Assembly: GCF_018812025.1 (NCBI RefSeq)
Contig: NC_063053.1
Span: 6,921,623 to 6,985,622 of the forward strand
DNA from: Megalobrama amblycephala
Taxonomy: Eukaryota; Chordata; Actinopteri; Cypriniformes; Xenocyprididae
Length of the DNA: 64,000 nucleotides
Direction of reading: 5' to 3'
Both the position numbers and the translations under genes were made by a program. The first letter of the stretch is position 1, and every line of letters begins with the position of its first letter. Shown here one piece after another: positions 49,301-59,300 of the stretch. The notes beneath the pieces were generated by a model that searched no databases, was not told where the DNA came from, and was given only the letters and a program-made list of their open reading frames with translations.

Positions 49301-52300
49301 GCACTTCATCTGTGTTTGCAATTTCCAAACAGACTTTTAGTCTTTATATTAGTGGTAGAGTATTTTTCAGTGACTCTTTCTGTAGGTTACATTGTTAAAC
49401 CAGTAGGTGACTGTCTTTATAAGTGGGTCATTGAATCATTTATTCAACTGATTTGTTCTATATATTCGTACTATATAGAACCGAGTAGAAAAAAGTAGTT
49501 TGTCCGAATTCATAGTATTCATAAAACAGTAGGCGAAAAGCACCCAGATGACCTACTACTTTTGGCAAGATTCTGAAGTGCGCATCTTATGGACATCTTA
49601 TACGATCCCATGAGGCCACAGGAGAGTATTTGTGAATGTCAGTGAAGCAACACAACAGATGCTGAAAGTCACATGACAAATGTAGTATGTCCATTCGAGT
49701 TCATACTACACACATTCATAATACATAAAACATACTTTTTTAACGGTCACCAAGTAGGTTCTTAATTAAATGGAGTACCTACTTAGTATGCAGTTTCGAA
49801 CACAATAACTGTCTTTATGAGTGAGTCACTGAATCAGTCACTCAACCAATTTGTTTAAAACCCCTGATTCATTATAGGATCAAAAATAGACAAAGTAGTT
49901 GGCAATATTGTGTCTAAAATGTAGGTTACTCAGTATTAAGTCATATTCCGACTTAATGTCATATTCCGAATCTAATACTGAGTCTTGAATATTCAGTCAT
50001 TATATTCAAAATATTTTTCATGGATAACTGGAATTCTCACCTCTCAGACGGTCAGTCTGCTGCTGATGGTAGACCAAAAGCTGTGGTCAGTCTTGTTTAT
50101 CTCTCTCTGAGCACTAGCCTGTAATTAGTGAACCTCACATGGCGAAGGCTTGACTTCAGATGACTTACACCTGTCTGGATTACGCAAACAAATGAGACAA
50201 CATATAATTTTCTTAACTGTTGTACGTTGAGCAAAACTGTTTGTTCAGACAACAAAACCTCAGAAATCCAGTCGAGTATCCAACATGCAATGGCATAAAA
50301 ATAGAAACAAAACCCTAAATCAAATTCCTGGAACAAAAAGATATATCATTTTTTATCTTTGAACTTTCGTTTTAAATTGCCTGCATGCCACTTCAGAGTT
50401 TTCATGTTTTAGCTTGATCTTGATGTGCACAAGTTTATTTCCCCAGCTGCATCAGATCTAGTGCTGAACGCACCATTAGTGCAGCAGACGACGTATATAG
50501 AGGACCGGCCGTTACACATGCTGTACTGTGCAGCAGAGGAGGACTGTCTGTCCAAGACCGCTGCTAAAGCTAACTGGCCTTACGGTCATCGCCGCCTGCT
50601 CCGCTTCTCCTCACAGATACACAACATCGGACGAGCTGACTTCAGGCCCAAAGCTGGTCGTCACTCATGGGTCTGGCACGCATGTCACGGGTAACCATAC
50701 TGATCAAATTTCTTCCTTCAATAGAGTAAAGTATTTCATATTATTCATGTTGCACTGAAAATCTGGGTACGCCTTTTGTGTTGCGAGTCAAATTGGTTTC
50801 CGTGCAATTTGTATGGACTGCCACAGAATAAAAATGGTAATTGCGACTTTTCATTTCACAATTCTGACTTTTTTTTTCTTAGAATTGCGAGTTGATATCT
50901 CACAATTCATAATCTTTTTCTCAGAATTGTGAGTTCATATCTTACAATTCAGACTTTATGACTTACAATTTCGAATTGATATCTCACAATTATGACGGAA
51001 AAAGTCAAAATTGCGAGATATTTTGCCGTTTTTTTTAGAATTGCAAGAAATAAACTTGCAGTTCTAACTTTTCTCTCACAATTGTAAGGTTATATCTATA
51101 TTATGAAATAAAAATTGCTGTTACCTTTTCTGTTTTTTATTCCATGGCAGAAACAAGCTTCCATAAATTTGGAAAAATGAACAGTACAACAAAAAAAAAA
51201 AGGATTCATGGAAAAACAGAAAACCACTATTAACATGTCAGAGATTAAAAAGATCAAATATGAGAAATTATGAACTCCTATTGTTAAAAAAAAATTGTTC
51301 CTCCATTTGTGTTTGTGAATTTCAGCTGCACAGGCACAAAATGAAAACATTTCCTTGATGCTTTTTTTTCTTATGTTTACTCTTATGTGCTGACTATTTG
51401 CACACTGAAGTATCTAACATTGTTTGTACTTTGTGTAAATAGTATTTATCAATATTTGTACTTGGTGTAAATATCCTCTGCATTTTTATGTCTGGTTCTC
51501 AAACCTTTCTGAGAATAAAATGGTTTATCACACTGCTTTTAAGCGCTGCAACAGACTAGTAATTGAGATTTACAAAACAACAAACAGTGAATTTACTGTT
51601 TGACTTTGCATTTCAAGTTTCACTGAAAGTAATTGTTTATTAAGTGTCTCAAGCTGTTTAACAATCAAATGTGGGTCAGATTGACCCACAACACAACATC
51701 CACTGCTCTTCTAGCTGGTTTCTTTTCAGTCAGTTCTGATGGGATAAGGTTATACAAGTTTAAAGTTTGTGTGTATGTGACTCCACAGGCATTATCATAG
51801 TATGGACATCTTCACACACTATGACCTGATGTCTGCCAATGGCACTAAAGTGGCAGAAGGACACAAAGCCAGCTTCTGCCTGGAGGACACTGATTGTGAC
51901 GAGGGTAAATCACACTCATCCACACACTAAACATTTACAGTCAGCTCGGTTTATTTAGACACGCTATCAGTGGTTAAAAATCTGTGTTAATTCTAGGCGT
52001 TTCCAAGAGGTATGAGTGTGCCAACTTTGGTGAGCAGGGCATCACAGTGGGATGCTGGGATTTGTATCGCCATGACATTGATTGCCAGTGGATCGACATT
52101 ACTGATGTCAAACCAGGAAATTATATCCTTCAGGTCAGAGAATGGGTGCAGATCATTGTCCCAATCACAAAAAAAATATCTTTTATTGAGTCAAGAGTAA
52201 TTTACAGAAGAGGATTAGGGCCAAGCAATAATACAAAAATAAAACCATCTCGAGATTAAAGTAGTTCAATTTCGAGAAAAACTCGTTAAATTTCAAGAAA

Positions 52301-53685
52301 AAAGTCGAGATAAAATGTTGAGAATAAACAAGTTAAATTACGAGAAAAAACTCGTTAAATTTCGAGAAAAAAGTCGAGATAAAATGTTTAGAATAAAGTC
52401 ATTAAATTATGAGAAAAAAGTCGTTAAATTTCAAGAAAAAAAGTCGAGATAAAATGTTGAGAATAAAGTCATTAAATTACGAGAAAAAAGTTGTTAAATT
52501 ATGAAATTTTATCTCGACTTTTTCTTGAAATTTAACGTCATTTTTCTCATAATTTAATGAATTTGTTCTCGAAATTTAACTACTTTTTTCTCGTAATTTA
52601 ATGAGTTTATTCTCATCATTTTATCTCGACCTTTTTCTCGAAATTTAACGACTTTTTTCTCATAATTTAATGACTTTATTCTCAACATTTTATCTCAACG
52701 TTTTTCTCGAAATTTAACGACTTTTTTCTCATAATTTAATGACTTTATTCTCAACATTTTATCTCGACTTTTTTCTTGAAATTTAACGACCTTTTTCTCG
52801 AAATTTAACAAGTTTTTTCTCGAAATTTAACGACTGTTTTCTCGAAATTTAATGAGTTTATTCTCAACATTTTATCTCGACTTTTTTCTTGAAATTTAAC
52901 GACCTTTTTCTCGAAATTTAACGAGTTTTTTCTCGAAATTTAACAACTTTAATCTCAAGATGGTATTATTTTTTTATTATTGCTTGGCCCTAATCCTCTT
53001 CCGTAGTAACTAGACTTGTTTTTGCTTGCTTTTTTCTAGGTTGTCATAAATCCCAACTATGAGGTTGCTGAGAGTGATTTCACAAACAATGCCATGAAAT
53101 GTAACTGCAAATATGACGGCCACAGGATCTGGGTCCATAATTGCCATATTGGTGAGACACGAATACAAAGCCTCAGAATTACCAGAAAATGTTTGGAGTA
53201 GAATACTACTGTCGCTTACTACTTACTGAATTATCTGCAATATGTACTTTTAAAAGTAGTATAAGAAACAGAATTATGCAACCATTTTAAACAGCAGTGT
53301 GCTACATCCCTGTCATGTAAACCTTACATGATGCAATGATATTGTATATAATTCAGAGAGTGGTGTCATATTATCATCTTTGAATTAATAGTTATTTTGT
53401 TTTTGACTAACTTTTTTGGCAGTCTGATCGAATAATGATACAAGAAAAAAAATAGTAGTTGATATCAATTCCAGTTCAAGTGCGTACTGTTGTAGCGATA
53501 TGCATTATGCACTTAAGATAGTAAGAGTATATGGTAGTATGCTGAAAAGGAAAAAGTGTTTCCATTGAATGTCAAATACTGAAAGATTTATTTTTCCTAT
53601 CTTCATTTCAGGTGATGCTTTCAGTGAGGAGGCTGAGAAGAAGTTTGAGAAATACCCTGGACAACTTAACAACCAGATCTCATAA
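34326..53685 (+). CDS. loxl3: Lysyl oxidase-like 3
   Basis: Secreted copper amine oxidase that cross-links collagen and elastin by oxidising lysines. Exons: 34326-34662, 34762-34925, 36105-36322, 43809-44016, 44101-44281, 44950-45104, 45809-45979 (7a), 49027-49186, 50447-50690, 51789-51904, 51997-52133, 53040-53151, 53612-53685; 758 residues, near human LOXL3. Signal peptide 1 to about 24, Pro/Thr-rich linker, then SRCR1 (about 51-155), SRCR2 (about 176-295), SRCR3 (311-415), SRCR4 (423-531) and LOX domain 532-758. Copper site HGHYH (H612, H614, H616). The quinone cofactor should form from K639 (GHKASFC) and Y675 ([11 protein letters not shown]), 36 apart as in LOXL2. Exon 7b at 47532-47687 could replace 7a. 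LOXL2 is the nearest alternative; sequence ([19 protein letters not shown]) and the convergent htra2 favour LOXL3. Confidence 0.94.
34926..36104 (+). other. loxl3 intron with two repeats
   Basis: It contains a TTAA-family left end from about 35137 (TTAA at 35133-35136, then AGGTATAGTTCACCC) and the MITE 35463-35870. The acceptor TTTCTCTCAG ends at 36104. Confidence 0.65.
35463..35870. mobile_element. MITE with ~45-bp inverted ends
   Basis: The left end GACCATATGTGCCATTTTCT...GGACACGTCCTGTCCAGGAT is mirrored by ATCCTGGACAGGATGCGTCC...AAAATGCCACATATGGTC. About 400 bp, non-coding. Confidence 0.8.
37265..37302. repeat. (TA)n microsatellite
   Basis: About 19 uninterrupted TA units in AT-rich intron sequence. 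Confidence 0.9.
39120..40639 (+). mobile_element. Degenerate Tc1-like transposon, long inverted ends
   Basis: The ends CAGGTGCTGGTCATATAATT and its complement are flanked by TA (39118-39119, 40640-40641). The inverted repeats run about 200 bp, including 'tccaaaatccagtatctcaa' left and 'gatactggattttggact' right. Between them are Tc1-type transposase relics in shifting frames, for example [28 protein letters not shown] and DADFLFQQN. The catalytic frame is broken, so it is inactive. An A-run (about 40516-40534) disrupts the right arm. Confidence 0.85.
40979..43562. mobile_element. Composite element region (CACTGCCATTC..GAATGGTAGTG)
   Basis: The left end ACACTGCCATTCAGAAGTTTGG is mirrored at the right by CCAAACCTTTGAATGGTAGTGT. 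The right internal part contains 'gatcatgtgacactgaagac' and 'tggagtaatgatgctgaaaa', phrases that recur at 45590-45650 and 60060-60600. The middle carries other insertions, among them 42469-43113 and a piece ending 'caccacagggggacttta' at about 41774. Possibly one element expanded by later insertions. Confidence 0.55.
42469..43113. mobile_element. Nested MITE with GGGGTAAGTTGTCACAC ends
   Basis: The left end TAGGACCGGGGTAAGTTGTC is mirrored by the right end GACAACTTACCCCGCTCCCCTA. A second internal palindrome GGGGCAAGTTGTCACATGTG / CACATGTGACAACTTGCCCC lies at about 42819-42849. It is non-coding; the open frame 42212-42640 crosses its edge and is spurious. Confidence 0.8.
44282..44949 (+). other. 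loxl3 intron within SRCR3
   Basis: It contains a degenerate TTAA-family left end (TTAA then TGGGTTATTTCACC, from about 44641). No exon is inside. The acceptor is TTTTCTCTCAG at 44949. Confidence 0.65.
45105..45808 (+). other. loxl3 intron between SRCR3 and SRCR4
   Basis: It contains a 'gatcatgtgacactaaagac' repeat piece at about 45540-45650, shared with 43320 and 60540. No exon is seen. Confidence 0.65.
46387..47222. mobile_element. TTAA-flanked MITE (AGGTGCAGTAGATTTCTG)
   Basis: The ends AGGTGCAGTAGATTTCTG and CAGAAATCGCTTAATGCACCT are bordered by TTAA (46383-46386, 47223-47226). The central part is near-identical to 54850-55290, for example 'gactacaacaagcttcttcc' and 'aatgatctgtggggtatttt'. 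It sits between exons 7a and 7b of loxl3. Confidence 0.8.
47532..47687 (+). CDS. loxl3: loxl3 alternative exon 7b (second copy of SRCR4 first half)
   Basis: This 156-nt open segment has a good acceptor (GTGATTTCAG) and a strong donor (ACA|GTGAGT), phase 0 at both ends, and encodes 52 residues: [52 protein letters not shown]. It aligns with exon 7a (45809-45979) at about 33 of 52 positions, keeps the SRCR cysteines, and lacks the 5-6 residue insert of 7a. Joined to exon 8 (ETWYWDSS) it gives a complete SRCR4 and a 753-residue protein. Including both copies would keep frame but add an extra half domain, so mutually exclusive use is likely (inference). The open frame shows no decay. Confidence 0.8.
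47688..49026 (+). other. loxl3 intron after exon 7b
   Basis: Very AT-rich with several runs of T and TTTC. No exon or clear transposon terminus is seen. The acceptor before exon 8 is TTTGCTAAG, weak in pyrimidines close to the AG. Confidence 0.55.
49187..50446 (+). other. loxl3 intron before the LOX domain
   Basis: About 1.26 kb. A possible insertion with TAGTATGT / CATACTAC motifs lies around 49480-49805. No coding exon is inside; the acceptor is TTCCCCAG at 50446. Confidence 0.5.
50830..51090. repeat. Minisatellite of AATTGCGAGTT / ATATCTCACAATTC units
   Basis: A degenerate tandem array in a loxl3 intron: 'agaattgcgagttgatatct' and 'cacaattc' modules alternate with T-rich spacers in both orientations. 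A similar fragment occurs at about 54448-54500 (TTGTGACTTTTATCTCACAA). It is a common cyprinid low-complexity repeat. Confidence 0.75.
52204..53005. mobile_element. 800-bp foldback element made of TCTCGAAATTTAACGA repeats
   Basis: The outer inverted ends are AGAAGAGGATTAGGGCCAAG and CTTGGCCCTAATCCTCTTCC. The interior is a tandem array of about 15-20-bp modules (TCTCGAAATTTAACGACTTT, TCTCATAATTTAATGACTTT, TCTCAACATTTTATCTCGAC) that reverses orientation near 52505, so the left third pairs with part of the right two-thirds. It lies wholly inside the loxl3 intron between the exon with Y675 and the next LOX exon. It is non-coding. Confidence 0.85.
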
Positions 53686-54716
53686 TCATATCACCAGATT
53701 TTAACTAATTATCATATTGAGACAATCTAACATGTAGGTTAATCCAGAATAAAATATTTATTCATTCAAACCAGCCATAAACTAATTATCGTCTCACATT
53801 GCAAATCCTAAAATCTACAATATCCAGTGTTTTAACACCAACAGTATAGTTGTATTGACATTACCTGTAATTTCCCACAAAAACAGAACTCTAAAAGACA
53901 CTCTGGGCCACTGAGTCTGGCTTAAGTAGTGTGAAGATTAGATGTAAATGAACATTTGCCTCAGGCCGTGCAGTGGTACAGCCTGCTGTATTTGTTTACA
54001 GTGCAATCAGGTGCTTATTTTCTTAAAGGTTTAAAAAGCCTTGTTGATGCATCACACAGCCAATGTGCTGCTGTCTCTGTGAGTTAAAAGTACTTGAATG
54101 TTTCGTATTCCAGATGAGCATTCGTGTTTAAAAGCTGTTGCAAAGTGTGAATGTATGTTATGCTTCAAAGCTCTGACTCAATGTAGGATCCTATTTTACT
54201 TTCAAATGGTCTTTTATGTATGACTTGTTAAAGCTTCAGTGACGTTTTTTACACACTGTCCTGTTTATGCATTCATGTGTTCAGATACAGTAATATTAAC
54301 ATTTCATATCACGTGGAACTGTTAAAGACGAAAAATAAAGTATTTAAAGTTGTAATACAAATAATTTCAAGTTTCATGAGCCAATAAACATAAATGGTCA
54401 TAATGAATTATTAGTCATACCTTACTTTACAAACATATGGAAGCTTGTAATTGTGACTTTTATCTCACAATTCTTTCCCTCGCAAGTCCGAGTTTATATC
54501 TAGCCCAGTAGACGACTTTAAAAATGGTCAGAATGGTCAAATTTCATACTACAGGACTGGTATTGCAGACAGGTCTAGATTTTTAACCTGCGTGCTAAAT
54601 ATCTCATGTGTATAGGCGACGAATCAGAGCTTCTCTCAGAGAGCCATCGTCACTTAACACGTGAACGAGCACTGATGTGCTTCCAATGTTAGGCTTTTTT
54701 CTACACTCTCCATTAA
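53686..54716 (+). other. loxl3 3' UTR and flank
   Basis: Poly(A) signals AATAAA lie at about 53748 and 54333-54338; the latter would give a 3' UTR of about 650 bases. No further gene is seen. Confidence 0.6.
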
Positions 54717-55312
54717 AGGGGTGGTTGATGATGATTTCACTTTTTTAACTTTATTGAGTGTGTAATGTTGCTGTTTGAGCATAAACAACATCTGCAAAGT
54801 TACAACAATGCAAAGGGAGATATTTTCTTTAACAGAAATCGCTGTTTAAGGACTACAAACGGCTTGTAGGGACTACAACGAGCTTCTTCCCGGGTTAGTA
54901 ACATCACAAACCCTAAAATTTAGAGGACACCCAACAAAGGGGGTGAGGCCATGTTGGGCTGCTTTAGAGAAGAGGAAGAACCAAACTGCTTCACAAACGA
55001 CTCCGGTTTGAACAATGTAAGGCTGAACACCGTTACTTACAATCCTCATTTTGTCTGCGTGAGATTCTCCAGCTTTGTTGAGCAACCGAAGCGTGAGCTG
55101 TTAAAGCTCCGCCCTCTTCTGGAAAGCAGCCGGGAGCAGCAGCTCATTTGCATTTAAAGGGACACACACAAAAACGGTGTTTTTGCTCACACCCAAATTA
55201 GGGGCAAATTTGTCAAGCTACAATAAATGATCTGTGGAGTATTTTGAGCTGAAACTTCACAGACACATTCTGGGGCCAGAAACTTATATTACATCTTGTA
55301 AAAGAGGCATTA
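54717..55312. mobile_element. MITE related to 46387-47222
   Basis: The left end AGGGGTGGTTGATG follows TTAA (54713-54716). The body is near-identical to 46480-47110, including 'gccatgttgggctgctttag' and 'actccggtttgaacaatgta'. The right edge near GGCATTATAGG is decayed. It lies between the convergent loxl3 and htra2 genes. Confidence 0.7.
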
Positions 55313-56376
55313 TAGGTCCGGTAAGCAGAAAATCAAGGCTATCACATAGTGTGTTGGGCGCCATTAAAAATATCTAGACCTGTCTACAATGAGACCTGTA
55401 ATGTGAAATGCATTTTGACTGGAACTGACATCGGCGACGATAGTTGTGTAGTAGACTGAAAAACAACAGCTTTTGAGCTTTTTCACACCCTGTGATGACA
55501 CGTTTCCAGTTTTCAACATCCCAAATCTAGTAAAGTTTTATGTATTTTCATTTAAAAAAAAAAAATTTTTACCCAAATGTGACAATTTCTCCTTCTGAGA
55601 AGAACGGAAATGTGAAAAGGGTCAACAACTTTGTGTGTGGGCGGATAAACATGTTGATATTAATTTTCTGGATCAAAGTCTATTTGGTTACTTTCGCATG
55701 AGCTCTGCACGTTCAGAATGGAAATTCAGTAACCACAAACCAGGATGCCATTACCAGGGTAATCTAAACTCAGAATCTGTTCTAGAATCTACAAACATCA
55801 AAATGAGTCAGTGGGAGTTGATTACTTTCTGAAGGTTCTGTGAATATATAATGGAGATGAGCCAAATACTTTGATATTCCCATGTTTTACTGCAAAATCA
55901 CAGTTTTTTTTTTTAAATGTATTTAAAAGGACAAACGTTGTAACATGAGATTCAGTACAAAACATCTGCAATGTCGTAATAATAGCACCCACTTTTATTA
56001 TAATGGTCAAATGTTCACTTATCTTTTGACGATCGTGTTTCCCATACACGAATAATTAGTGGATTTCCTTGAAAAAAACAATACTGATACAGTGTAGTTT
56101 GCGAGGACCTTGATATTAATCCAGTGCAATTCTCAGAATCATCCACACTAATTCATATACTTCCAAAAACGTGCACAAACTGCACAATTAAAAGATTTCA
56201 ACTACACAAATGTCTAGCTTGGCTAAACAAACTAGACTGTTCAGACCTTTACATTATTAAAAAAATTCGTCACATTGATTCTCAAATTATCTCTCGCTTC
56301 TCATTTCTCACCATCTATCCTCAGCAAAACCATTTCTTACTCTCTCTTTTTTTTAATGCATAAGCTTCACATGATG
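55313..56376. other. Intergenic / htra2 3' flank
   Basis: No gene is recognised in the tail-to-tail interval. The htra2 3' UTR should extend leftwards from 56376; I could not place its poly(A) signal with confidence. Confidence 0.4.
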
Positions 56377-59300
56377 TCACTCTGTGGACTCTGGGGTCAT
56401 GTGCAGCATGAGGAGGTCGGCACCCCGGCGGACCACCATGTTTAAGCTGTCGCTTGTCCTCACAGCGTTATAGATCTCTTCTGACGTGTTCACCTTTGCC
56501 CCGTTTATCTCAACAATAACATCCCCTGGTTTCATTCCGGCTCTGTGAAACAGAAAACAAGAAACGGCATCAACAATAGGAGGCCTCTATCAACAGACCA
56601 CAGCACTAAGGTCAGACCATTGCTGCTTACCTACTGGCTGGAGATCCTATAATAACACGGTGGATAAGAACTCCATGAGAAACATCAGGAAAGGACATGT
56701 CACGCATCTTCAGCTCTTCGATGATACTGAGGAAAGACAACATTTGAAAGTTTAAAAAAGTCACTTGACTCAGTGACCATCTCACACATTCTTAAGAACC
56801 CGAAATACTTTAAGTGAATTCAAAGAACGAACTGTGATGTTGAACAAAATCAGACCAAAAGTTTGTTTGGAGCTCAAGACAGCTTGGTTGGTATAAACCA
56901 TAGACTAAAAAAAGATGGACGACACACCTTCACTCTCTTTCATTGTAGTAATTGAAGTTGATACATAACTATGGCACTGACATCTTGAGTCTTGAGTCTG
57001 CACACAGTGAACTTGGAGCCCGAGTCTGCGCAGTGAGCGTGAAGTGGAGGCGCGATATCAATGTCCCGCCCAAACTCAGAACAACTCATTATGTCGGTGT
57101 GAAATAAACAGTTATGGAAATGTAGAAATTAAAGTTAAAGCTCCAATCAGCTACAGAAAATCCAGAAAACAAGTCTGTTGGCGCCTCAGTGACTGCTTCA
57201 TTCAGCGAACCTGTCATTCTCAGCTGTCAATCATGATGTTACACCCCCATTTTTTTAGCATCAATTAAGGAAATAAAACCAAGAAGAAGGAAACACTTGA
57301 ACTAACACCAGCGTGATAAAAACTACGGATGGCCATTTTGGCAATTTAGATCATCGACCGGTTTCAAAAACAAGAAATCGAATACTCGGGGGGGGGGGGG
57401 GGGTATAGATAAATTAAAGGGTTAGTTCACCCAAAAATGAAAATTATGTCATTTATTACTCACCCTCATGCCGTTCCACACCCGTAAGACCTTCATTAAT
57501 CTTCAGAACACAAACTAAGATATTTTAGTTGAAATCCGATGGCTCCGTGAGGCCTCCAATGGACACTTCCTCTCTCAAGATCCATAAAGGTATTAAAAAA
57601 TATTATATAATAATTTATTAATATTATAAAGCGACGAGAATATTTTTGGAGCGCCAAAAAAACCTAAATAACGACTTATTTAGTGATGGCCGATTTCAAA
57701 ACACTGCTTCAGGAAGCATCGGAGCACAAATGAATCAGTGTATCGAATCTGCTGTTCGGAGCGCCAAAGTCACGTGATTTCAGCCGTTTGGCAGTTTGAC
57801 ACGCGATCTGAATCATGATTCGATACACTGATTCATTTATGCTCTAATGCTTCATGAAGCAGTGTTTTGAAATCGGCCATCACTAAATAAGTCGTTATTT
57901 CGTTTTTTTGGCGCTCCAAAAATATTCTCGTCGCTTTATAATATTAATATTGAACCACTGTACTCACATGAACTGATTTAAATATGTTTTTAGTACCTTT
58001 ATGGATCTCGAGAGAGGAAATGTCATTGCTCCCTATGGAGGCCTCACGGAGCCATCGGATTTAAACTAAAATATCTTAATTTGTGTTCCGAAGATTAACA
58101 AAGGTCTTACGGGTGTGGAACGGCATGAAGGTGAGTAATTAATAATATTATTTTTATTTTTGGGTGAACTAACCCTTTAACTAAATAAATAACTATTGAT
58201 TTTTACAACACACTGAATCAATACTGAACTTACTTAAGCTGGACAATGACACCATTTTCTTCTAGAGCTCCTGTACAGCCAAAATGATGTTCCCTCTACC
58301 ACTGTAAAGCTGCTTTGACACCATTTGCATTATAAAAAGCACTGTATAAATAAAGGTGACTTGACTTGTTATTGAGAGGAAAGTGCAGCTCATATTTACA
58401 TATTCATCTAAACGCTGCTCTCATCAGTAGTGGATGTTCGTTAACCCGTTTTACCCCTAAGCAAAGAACGAAAAACAACTTCACTGTGAGTATATCGGGG
58501 CCTTAAGGGTCTGGTATCAAAGAACAGTTTGGCACCTGGGGGTCAAAGTCAACATCATCACTCCAATGTAACGCCGTTTTGATCCCGATTCTCCAAACCA
58601 GGACTCTGGGAAAAAAAAAAAAAAACGATACACGTCAAAAACAATCAATGAGCTCAAAACAAATGATAACAAGAACATGTGAGGTCAAAGGTCATTCTTA
58701 CTCTGCTTGTCTGCAGCACGCTCAAGGAAGAGACGGACTCTGTCTGAGGGAATAGCGAAGGAAATTCCTGCAGTCACTTTCATAGTATTAATTCCGATGA
58801 CATCCCCATCCTGAAGGTTACAAACATAGAAACGTCAGTTCATTACACGAGGCTAACACATGACCAATCATTAGGTTCTCAGATAGATTGATTAGATTCT
58901 TCTTGTTGTTTATATTTGTTATTCTATTATTAGTCATATGAACTATAAATGAAATTTGATGTGCGAAATGAAACACCTCAACTTCCTTGTTCCTAAAACC
59001 CAAAAGCCACAAGCAGTATGTTATGTAAATGTCAGTGACTCACCAGGTTTATAAGGGGACCTCCCGAATTTCCAAACTGTAAAATAGAAATTAACTACTA
59101 AGTGATGCAATATATTTAATTATTAATGACACAAATATAGAGTTTATTACACCCAAATTCTCCAATGTCATTTCCTGTGCACTTACGTCTATGGTAGCAT
59201 CAGTCTGGATGTAGTCCATGTTGGAGTTGGACAGGCCCAGTTCTCTACTGCCTCTCTGGACAGAGCTGATGATTCCAGATGTGATTGTGTTTTTAAGAGA

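Noticed and set aside
50830..51090. Repeat array considered as CRISPR-like
   Set aside because: Units are degenerate, occur in both orientations and have no regular unique spacers; this is a vertebrate intron minisatellite.
57388..57403. Run of 16 G as a G-quadruplex or regulatory site
   Set aside because: A plain homopolymer beside a transposon, probably replication or sequencing slippage; nothing supports a function.
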